Assembly (NCBI GenBank): GCA_963974475.1
Contig: CAXBCR010000031.1
Span: 1 to 36,423, forward strand
DNA length: 36,423 bases
Source of the DNA: CAJXZP01 sp963974475
Lineage (GTDB): Bacteria > Bacteroidota > Bacteroidia > Flavobacteriales_G > Salibacteraceae
Direction of reading: 5' to 3'
The notes beneath the pieces were generated by a model. It was not told the DNA's origin. It saw only the letters and a program-made list of their open reading frames with translations, and made no database searches. The position numbers and the translations under genes are program-made. Shown here in pieces: positions 8,325 to 14,295 of this stretch; position 1 is the stretch's first letter; each line of letters begins with the position of its first letter.

Positions 8325-9730
8325 TTAAATATATTTTATTAATGCTTATTTTGTGTATAGCCAAATTTAGCTGCGCTCAAAACATTTTTAATAAAGCTTT
8401 TGATGAGGGTGATATTTCTAACACTACTCCAAATGCACTTGAAGCTTTTGGTAAATATTATTTTGTTCAAAAAATATTTAAAAATGGGAACACGCATCTT
8501 GAAGCTGTTATAATCGATACGGTTGGGGCTGTTTTACTAAAAGATGAAATAGTAACAAACTCTACTTTAAATATATATTATGGATATCCTGGCTCTCTAC
8601 AAATACTTTCTAGCCAAGAATTATGTCAATTATATCATACAGCTCTTGACAGCGCAGTTAATTTGATTTTTTTTGATGAAAATCTAAATGTTATAAGGGA
8701 TGTTCAATATGATTTTGGATACTTTCTTAATGCTGCGGTTATCAGGCAAATAAATGACTCAACCCTGATTACTTTAGGGCGTATTCAAAATTCAAGTACT
8801 TTTGATCTCTTCCTCATCAACACCGACCTACAAGGAAACGAACGTTGGCGTACCATTTTCGGAGAAGCGGGTAAAGATGATTATGGATTTGCCATTGAAA
8901 ATATTAATAATAAAATATTGGTGAGTGGAAATTCAAAAGATTTAGGACCTCATCTTTATGAGTTTAATATGAATGGTAATTTAACGTTTGATACTATTTA
9001 TTCAAATTATGATTTTGGTATCTGTATCAAGTACCATCCTTTACATGGGTTATTTTTTTTAGTTGATAATAAAATCACAGGAAGTTCTGTTAGCAATCCA
9101 GCCATATTGAAACTAAATTCCAATTATGGTATAGAATGGAGTAAAAACTATTTTAAAGATGAACAATTTGTTTACTTACAACAATTAACGATTAATGATT
9201 TTGGAATAATCTCATTAGCAGGTGGAAAGTATGTTAACAATGAATTTGTTGGTCTTTTTTTCCAAACCAATCAATACGGAGATAGTCTCGGTTCCAAACT
9301 GATTGACCACATTCCAGGAAAACGCGCCCAATTTCACGATATCCGACCTACCTCTGATGGGGGTTACATTATGGCAGGAGAAACACATATACCCTCGCAA
9401 GACAGTTGGATAGTAAAAGTAAATGCTTGGGGATGTGATAATATACCATGCGTAGTGGGTATCAATGAGCAGCCTACAACTAATGATGGCACATTAAACT
9501 GCTACCCTAACCCGAGTAATGGTACTGGGGTTATTAAGGGCAGTTTTAAATATGCTAACTACGCTAATGAAATCAAGATATTTAATAGTTTGGGGCAATT
9601 GGTGTTTTCAAAGACCATTGTTGCTAAAGAGTTTGAAATGGAGGTAAACTTGCCTAGTAGTGGGTTGTATTTGGTTAATTTGTATCAGCGTGATATGGTA
9701 GTTAAAAGTTTAAAATGGGTGGTGAAATAG
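8309..9730 (+). CDS. T9SS-sorted secreted protein, array copy 3
   Basis: This 473-residue paralogue has the signal peptide ending SCAQ-N. Its N-terminal half resembles copy 1 most (RIQNSSTFDLFLINTDL block), and its middle differs from copies 2 and 4. It keeps IRPTSDGGYIMAGET, WGCDNIPC and a sorting domain ending KWVVK. The start is embedded in the 3' end of the preceding stub. Of the four copies its central segment is among the most distinct, so it is useful for tracing recombination. Confidence 0.87.
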   Translation: MGSSIIKYILLMLILCIAKFSCAQNIFNKAFDEGDISNTTPNALEAFGKYYFVQKIFKNGNTHLEAVIIDTVGAVLLKDEIVTNSTLNIYYGYPGSLQILSSQELCQLYHTALDSAVNLIFFDENLNVIRDVQYDFGYFLNAAVIRQINDSTLITLGRIQNSSTFDLFLINTDLQGNERWRTIFGEAGKDDYGFAIENINNKILVSGNSKDLGPHLYEFNMNGNLTFDTIYSNYDFGICIKYHPLHGLFFLVDNKITGSSVSNPAILKLNSNYGIEWSKNYFKDEQFVYLQQLTINDFGIISLAGGKYVNNEFVGLFFQTNQYGDSLGSKLIDHIPGKRAQFHDIRPTSDGGYIMAGETHIPSQDSWIVKVNAWGCDNIPCVVGINEQPTTNDGTLNCYPNPSNGTGVIKGSFKYANYANEIKIFNSLGQLVFSKTIVAKEFEMEVNLPSSGLYLVNLYQRDMVVKSLKWVVK

Positions 9731-9735
9731 AATTG

Positions 9736-9782
9736 AGTCAAGGGGTGACTCCTATTCAAATGCAACTAGTCACCCTTTGACT
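9736..9782 (+). repeat. Inter-unit hairpin 3
   Basis: This is a third identical copy of the 15-bp-stem hairpin between array units. No fourth copy follows the last unit (after 11739), so the element marks internal unit junctions only. Confidence 0.85.
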
Positions 9783-9805
9783 ATTATTTGATATTTTTAC
9801 AATTC

Positions 9806-10333
9806 ATGAAACAAACCGACAACAGCTCCCTGTATATTCTAGAACAAGAAGCAAAACTATTGATGAACCGTGATGCAATAAGTTTTTATGAATTACCTGA
9901 GAATTTAAGGGATGGACTTGCCCAATACTGGATAGATGCCCCTCAACAAAGCTCATGGAGTGCTATGCAAGCAGGTGTTCATAACTGGCAATACTATATT
10001 CACCCAGAGTTAATAAGTGCCTCCACTGAAAATAATAAATGGGGAGGGATACAAAATGAACCTTCAAAAAAAGATGTAAATGGCTATGCCTTTTTAACCT
10101 GCTACCCCAATCCCACTAACTCTGGAGGCATCATTAAAGGATTTACGCCAATTCTGAAAAATGGTAATAATCAAATTAAGATTTATAATAGTATAGGGCA
10201 ATTAATTTCATCAGAAGTCATAGCGAAAAAACAATTTCAAATTACAGTTCAATTACCTGCAAAAGGACTGTACTTTGTTGCTTTATATCAAAATAACCAG
10301 TTAACAAAATATCAAAAATGGGTAGTTCAATAA
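9806..10333 (+). CDS. C-terminal stub of the beta-helix gene with T9SS sorting domain, array unit 4
   Basis: The ATG at 9806 gives 175 residues, MKQTDNSSLY to KWVVQ. The first part (ELPENLRDGLAQYWIDAP) is close to the full-length gene and the WGGIQ region is close to the stub at 7797, so it is again mosaic. It has no signal peptide. It overlaps the following start at 10318 by 16 nt. Open frame and sorting domain are intact despite the missing export signal. Confidence 0.7.
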   Translation: MKQTDNSSLYILEQEAKLLMNRDAISFYELPENLRDGLAQYWIDAPQQSSWSAMQAGVHNWQYYIHPELISASTENNKWGGIQNEPSKKDVNGYAFLTCYPNPTNSGGIIKGFTPILKNGNNQIKIYNSIGQLISSEVIAKKQFQITVQLPAKGLYFVALYQNNQLTKYQKWVVQ

Positions 10334-11739
10334 GCAAATATTTAACATTAATATTATTTTGGAGTATTGCCCATTTGGGTCACTCACAAAACGTTTTTAA
10401 TAAAGCTTTTGATGAAAGTAATACTGCCAATCATACGGCAAATGTTTTAGAATATTCAACTCAGTTTTATTTTACGCAAAAATCGTTTATTAATGGTGAC
10501 GCTGTTATTCAAGGGCTGATTCTCGACACCAACGGTCTATTGGTTTTAAAAAAACCTTTGGTTGTTAATAGTAACTTTAATCTTTATTACGGGTATGCGG
10601 GGGCTCTTCAATATTTATCAAATAATGAGTTTTGCCAGTTGTACAATGTAGGCCTAGACAGCATCCTTCAACTAGTGTTTTTTGATGATAGCCTTAATGT
10701 TATTAAAAATACGGAGTATGTTTTTAATAATTATGTTAATGCTGGAGTAATTAAACAAATTAATGATAGCTCCTTATTGGTACTAGGTAGAGTAAAAGTA
10801 GCTAATGACTATAATTTAGTTCTCATCAACACGGATCTACAAGGCAATGAACGTTGGCGCACCATTTTTGGAGAGTCTGGGAAAGATGATTATGGGTTTG
10901 CTATTGAGTATGTAAACAATAAAATATTAGTTAGCGGAAACTCGACAGATTTAGGGGCTCACTTATTTGAGTTTGATATCACTGGAAGTTTAACATTCGA
11001 TACTATCTACACCAACTATGACTTTGGAAGAAATGTGAAATACCACCCAAATTATGGTTTATACTTTTTGGTTGACCGTAAGAATGTAGGGGTTTCACAA
11101 AGGTTTCCTGTTTTATTGAAGCTTAATACTAATTACACTATTGAATGGCAAAAAGAATACTTTACAGATGTTGTTTACACCTATTTTCAGCAATTAACAA
11201 TTAGCAATCAAGGCACCATTACCTTTGGTGGTGGCACTATAGCTAATAATCTACTTACTGGTCTCTTTTTTCAAGTTAATCAAAACGGAGATAGCATAGG
11301 GGTGAAACTTATTGACCACTTGGCTAATGAGAATTCCCAATTTCACGATATTCGCCCCACCTCAGATGGAGGTTACATTTTGGCTGGTGAAACAGATGCC
11401 CCAACCCAAGACAGTTGGATAGTAAAAGTAAATGCTTGGGGGTGTGATAATATACCATGCGTGGTGGGTATCAATGAGCAGCCTAGAAATGAAGATAATG
11501 AGTTAAATTGCTACCCCAACCCAAGTAATGGTTGGGGTACTTTAAAAGGTAGTTTTGAAAATGGCCATTCCGCTAATGAAATCAAGATATTTAATAGTTT
11601 GGGGCAATTGGTGTTTTCAAAGACCATTGTTGCTAAAGAGTTTGAAATGGAGGTAAACTTGCCTAGTAGTGGGTTGTATTTGGTTAATTTGTATCAGCGT
11701 GATATGGTAGTTAAAAGTTTAAAATGGGTGGTAAGATAA
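10318..11739 (+). CDS. T9SS-sorted secreted protein, array copy 4 (last)
   Basis: This 473-residue protein has a signal peptide ending GHSQ-N and a unique N-terminal ~190 residues. The middle (10931-11319) is identical by eye to copy 2, and the C-terminal part (INEQPRNEDNEL, NGWGTLKGSF) matches copy 1. The protein ends KWVVR instead of KWVVK, where the array meets unrelated DNA. It is the clearest chimera of the family. The transcript presumably ends at the terminator at 11765-11799. Confidence 0.87.
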   Translation: MGSSISKYLTLILFWSIAHLGHSQNVFNKAFDESNTANHTANVLEYSTQFYFTQKSFINGDAVIQGLILDTNGLLVLKKPLVVNSNFNLYYGYAGALQYLSNNEFCQLYNVGLDSILQLVFFDDSLNVIKNTEYVFNNYVNAGVIKQINDSSLLVLGRVKVANDYNLVLINTDLQGNERWRTIFGESGKDDYGFAIEYVNNKILVSGNSTDLGAHLFEFDITGSLTFDTIYTNYDFGRNVKYHPNYGLYFLVDRKNVGVSQRFPVLLKLNTNYTIEWQKEYFTDVVYTYFQQLTISNQGTITFGGGTIANNLLTGLFFQVNQNGDSIGVKLIDHLANENSQFHDIRPTSDGGYILAGETDAPTQDSWIVKVNAWGCDNIPCVVGINEQPRNEDNELNCYPNPSNGWGTLKGSFENGHSANEIKIFNSLGQLVFSKTIVAKEFEMEVNLPSSGLYLVNLYQRDMVVKSLKWVVR

Positions 11740-11764
11740 CAAATGATGCAGCATCATTAAACGA

Positions 11765-11799
11765 AAAAAGCCCAATCCACTTTCGTGAATTGAGCTTTT
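11765..11799. terminator. Bidirectional terminator between array and nitroreductase gene
   Basis: AAAAAGCCCAATCCAC and GTGAATTGAGCTTTT form a stem with a TTTC loop and two G-U type pairs, flanked by A and T runs. It lies between the stop of the last array gene (11739) and the stop of the convergent minus-strand gene (11817), so it can serve both. Confidence 0.75.
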
Positions 11800-11816
11800 A
11801 TAAATTGTTTTGAAGT

Positions 11817-12446
11817 TTAAACTACTTCAAACATTTCAGTCAAAGGTTTTCTTACCTTTTTAGCATTTTGCGTATTATCCTCTGTCGAGCGGTAACCAAT
11901 TGGTAACACAACTGCAGCAGATAATCCTTTTGCATCTAAGCCTAAAATCTCACCATATTTCACGGCATCAAAACCTTCCATCGGACAAGAATCAATTTTC
12001 AATTCGGCACAAGCAGCCAAAGCAGTTCCTAAAGCGATATAGGTTTGACTTTTAGACCAAGCTTGTGTGGCCTCAGCAGGAAATCCACCAATAGTAGATT
12101 TCATAAACTCTCCGTATCCAGCTAAATTTTCCAAATCAATTCCTTGAACTTCTGACTTCAGTTTCAAATAGGTATCAATATTTTCAGGAGTAACTTTTGT
12201 GTTACTGCAAAAAACCAACAAATGTGAAGCTTGGGTAATTTGCACTTGTCCCCATGACGCTGGAAGCAATTGCTCTCTTACCGCAGGGTTTTCAACGATT
12301 AACACCTTGTAGGTTTGTAATCCGTAAGATGTAGCCGTCAAGTTAATGGCCTCTTTAATTAATTCTAAATCCGACCCACTTACTTTTTTAGTGGTATCAA
12401 ATTGTTTGGTGGCGTAGCGCCAATTTAAATTCTCAATTAATTTCAT
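11817..12446 (-). CDS. Nitroreductase-family NAD(P)H oxidoreductase
   Basis: This 209-residue protein has the NfsB-like nitroreductase fold. The N-terminal WRYATKQFD motif contributes FMN phosphate contacts. It also has INLTATSYGLQTYKVLIV, an LPASWGQVQITQASHLLVFC segment and a C-terminal LPIGYRS...KKVRKPL. Family members are FMN-dependent and reduce nitroaromatics, quinones or similar electrophiles with NAD(P)H in the cytoplasm. It lies 7 nt downstream of the YceI-like gene on the same strand, so the two probably share the MarR-controlled promoter near 13097-13113. The natural substrate cannot be told from sequence. Confidence 0.9.
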   Translation of the reverse strand: MKLIENLNWRYATKQFDTTKKVSGSDLELIKEAINLTATSYGLQTYKVLIVENPAVREQLLPASWGQVQITQASHLLVFCSNTKVTPENIDTYLKLKSEVQGIDLENLAGYGEFMKSTIGGFPAEATQAWSKSQTYIALGTALAACAELKIDSCPMEGFDAVKYGEILGLDAKGLSAAVVLPIGYRSTEDNTQNAKKVRKPLTEMFEVV

Positions 12447-12453
12447 TCTGTAA

Positions 12454-13053
12454 TTATTTTGAAGTTACTATCGTAACATTTAAGTTAAACTCATCGCTGA
12501 TTGCTTTATCTCCTAAATCGTCAAAAAAGCTAGAAGAACCGTAACGTACATCGTATTTCGTACGATTAATATTTACATTGGCAGTAACAATGTAGTTACT
12601 TCCATTTTCAACTACAGTAGCGGTAAATGATTCTGAATTGGTATTTCCTTTTATGGTTAAATCGGCCACTACATTATAGGTATTGGCAACTTTTCCTTTG
12701 CTGATTTTTGTGATTTTAATCGTTGAGGTCGGGTGCTTAGCGGTAGAGAAAAAATCATCTGAATTTAGGTGACCTACCAATTTCGTATTCCATTCTCCTT
12801 CTAAATCAGTATCGGTAATACTGGTCATATCAGCTACAATATTGCCGCCTTTTAATTCTCCTTTACTAAATTCAAGGTTGGTTTGTTTTACCAGAATCGT
12901 TCCGGTGTGCTCACCTCCTACCACTTTTGAACCGGTCCAGTGGATAATGCTTTTTGTAGCTCCGTCATTAGCATCATTATTCGATACACTTGTGAATGCG
13001 CTAAACCCTAAGGCCGCTACTGCTAAACTTAAAATTAATGTTGACTTTTTCAT
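12454..13053 (-). CDS. YceI-family periplasmic lipid-binding-like protein
   Basis: This 199-residue protein has a signal peptide (MKKSTLILSLAVAALGFSAF). It carries the YceI beta-barrel hallmarks: IHWTGSKVVGGEHTGTI near the start of the domain, GGNIVADMTSITDTDLEG, and HLNSDDFFSTAKHPTSTIKIT. YceI proteins bind isoprenoid-type lipids in a lipocalin-like barrel in the periplasm, and their genes often respond to stress. It is the first gene of a two-gene unit with the nitroreductase. A 12-bp palindrome lies 44 bp upstream of the start and is shared with the marR promoter, suggesting repression by that regulator. Confidence 0.92.
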   Translation of the reverse strand: MKKSTLILSLAVAALGFSAFTSVSNNDANDGATKSIIHWTGSKVVGGEHTGTILVKQTNLEFSKGELKGGNIVADMTSITDTDLEGEWNTKLVGHLNSDDFFSTAKHPTSTIKITKISKGKVANTYNVVADLTIKGNTNSESFTATVVENGSNYIVTANVNINRTKYDVRYGSSSFFDDLGDKAISDEFNLNVTIVTSK

Positions 13054-13096
13054 TTTTCTTGTTTTTATTATTAATTATTATTTGTTTGTACTTTAT

Positions 13097-13108
13097 TTGT
13101 ATATACAA
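13097..13108. promoter_or_regulatory. Predicted MarR operator upstream of yceI-like gene
   Basis: TTGTATATACAA is a perfect 12-bp palindrome. On the minus strand it overlaps the end of a -7-like box TACAATTG (13106-13113). A near copy lies in front of marR (13597-13608). Two copies in front of a regulator and its neighbour are the usual sign of a shared, autoregulated operator. Confidence 0.65.
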
Positions 13109-13126
13109 TTGTAATGGTAATTTTTT

Positions 13127-13579
13127 TTAACCTCTTATTTTATCTAACAATTTAGCCAATTGCGCAGCCTCATCATCGGTCATACTAGATGCCATATCCG
13201 CATTATTATTTGAAATTTCCACTGCCACAGTTTCAATCATTTTCAATCCTGAAGGAGTGATAGAAATCTGGACTTTTCTTCTATTCTCTTCACAAATATG
13301 ACGTTCTACGAATCCTTTTAATCGCAATTTTTCTACCAATCTAGTGGTGTTACTCATTTTGTGAATCATTCTGCTAGAAATATCCTGCAGATTTAAAGAA
13401 GCTCCTTTTTGCCCTTTAAGAATTCTCAAAATATTATACTGTTGTTCAGAAATACCGAATGGTTTTAAAAGCGAATTCATCCGGTCGCCCAGCCACGCTC
13501 CAGTAAAAATAATATTCAATGATGCGCGATGATGCGGATTTTGAATAGTACTCATCTTTAATTCGTCTTCTAATTTCAT
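13127..13579 (-). CDS. MarR-family transcriptional regulator
   Basis: This 150-residue winged-helix protein has an N-terminal helix pair and then the DNA-binding wHTH (GISEQQYNILRILKGQKGASLNLQD... RMIHKMSNTTRLVEKL). The wing is VERHICEENRRKVQISIT, followed by C-terminal dimer helices. An alternative start at M9 (13555) is possible, but the predicted -7 box at 13609-13616 leaves room for the longer form. It probably represses itself and the yceI-nitroreductase pair through TTGTATA(T/G)ACAA sites. Ligand or oxidant sensing cannot be assigned: the single Cys, in the wing region, is not in a clear OhrR-type N-terminal position. Confidence 0.92.
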   Translation of the reverse strand: MKLEDELKMSTIQNPHHRASLNIIFTGAWLGDRMNSLLKPFGISEQQYNILRILKGQKGASLNLQDISSRMIHKMSNTTRLVEKLRLKGFVERHICEENRRKVQISITPSGLKMIETVAVEISNNNADMASSMTDDEAAQLAKLLDKIRG

Positions 13580-13596
13580 TCTTTCAATAACCTTTA

Positions 13597-13608
13597 TTGT
13601 ATAGACAA
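13597..13608. promoter_or_regulatory. Predicted MarR operator upstream of marR
   Basis: TTGTATAGACAA is one base off the palindrome at 13097-13108 and has the same CTTTA context on the plus strand. It lies immediately downstream (minus strand) of a -7-like TACTATTG (13609-13616), 18 bp before the marR start, where a bound dimer would block initiation. Confidence 0.6.
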
Positions 13609-13692
13609 CAATAGTACAAACATTTATTGTAATTCACACTACTTTCTTCAAATTAACAATTCCGAAACAAATTTACCTCCGAATTATTACCG

Positions 13693-13700
13693 TAGTTTTG
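13693..13700 (+). promoter_or_regulatory. Candidate -7 box for the SRPBCC gene
   Basis: TAGTTTTG matches the Bacteroidota TAnnTTTG consensus 28 nt before the start at 13729. No clear TTTG is seen at the -33 position, so support is from one box only. Confidence 0.4.
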
Positions 13701-13728
13701 AGCAGAACAAAATTCAATTCGAATAATT

Positions 13729-14148
13729 ATGCAGTCTATCAAGCACACATTTCATATCGACTCTCCTATCACGAAGGTGTATCAAACGTTAACCACCATA
13801 GAAGGGCTTTCAAGTTGGTGGACCACAGACACGATTGGCTCGACCCATCTGGGTGATTCGCTCTATTTTACCTTTGGAGAATTTGCTACTTTTGAGATGC
13901 AGGTTGCACTACTCAACCCAAATCAATTGGTAAGTTGGAAGTTTTTAGGCGGGAATCCTGATTGGGATGGCACCTACCTCACCTTTATACTATCAGAAAA
14001 TGAGGGGAAAACGAAACTTGAATTTGTACATGAAGAATTCCAAGATGATTATGACCACATTGGCAATATTAATTTTAGTTGGGGTCAGTATCTCAACAGC
14101 TTAAGATTATATTGTGAAACTGGAAAGGGAAGTCCGTTTGGGCAATAG
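13729..14148 (+). CDS. SRPBCC / AHSA1-like START-fold protein
   Basis: This 139-residue protein shows the AHSA1-type SRPBCC pattern: an N-terminal strand HTFHIDSPITKVYQTLT, a helix, GLSSWWTTD, then strands ending in LVSWKF, WDGTYLTFIL and TKLEFVHEEF, and a C-terminal helix WGQYLNSLRLY that closes the hydrophobic cavity. Such proteins bind small hydrophobic ligands or act as chaperone-like or toxin-resistance factors, and sequence alone does not say which. It is a single gene, divergent from marR, with its own -7 box. It is cytoplasmic; no signal peptide. Confidence 0.88.
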   Translation: MQSIKHTFHIDSPITKVYQTLTTIEGLSSWWTTDTIGSTHLGDSLYFTFGEFATFEMQVALLNPNQLVSWKFLGGNPDWDGTYLTFILSENEGKTKLEFVHEEFQDDYDHIGNINFSWGQYLNSLRLYCETGKGSPFGQ

Positions 14149-14238
14149 TGTGAACTAATTTAACTTACAGATTCAGCTAGCTAAATTAATCGTATGCAAT
14201 ATGGTTAGGTACCATCCTAAATTTACCGCTAATGAGTC

Positions 14239-14268
14239 TTGATTTAGCCTTCATTCTATTTAAATTTG
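14239..14268 (+). promoter_or_regulatory. Predicted promoter of the TonB receptor operon
   Basis: TTG at 14239-14241 and TAAATTTG at 14261-14268 are separated by 19 bp, the spacing and sequence of Bacteroidota housekeeping sigma promoters. The receptor start lies 28 nt downstream of the -7 box. Confidence 0.65.
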
Positions 14269-14295
14269 TCGCTCATAAAATTTAAAACAAACTAA

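Larger units (their letters stand above)
3779..11739 (+). repeat. Tandem ~2.0 kb gene-pair array (four units)
   Basis: Each unit is [C-terminus of the beta-helix gene ~525 nt] + [~473-codon T9SS gene ~1,420 nt]. The spacing between equivalent starts is 2,003 bp (5794 to 7797) and 2,009 bp (7797 to 9806). The first unit is embedded in the full-length gene, where homology to the stubs starts near ACAATT at about 3772-3777. The same ACAATT precedes the stub ATGs, consistent with a duplication breakpoint in short homology. No transposase or integrase lies nearby. Confidence 0.85.
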
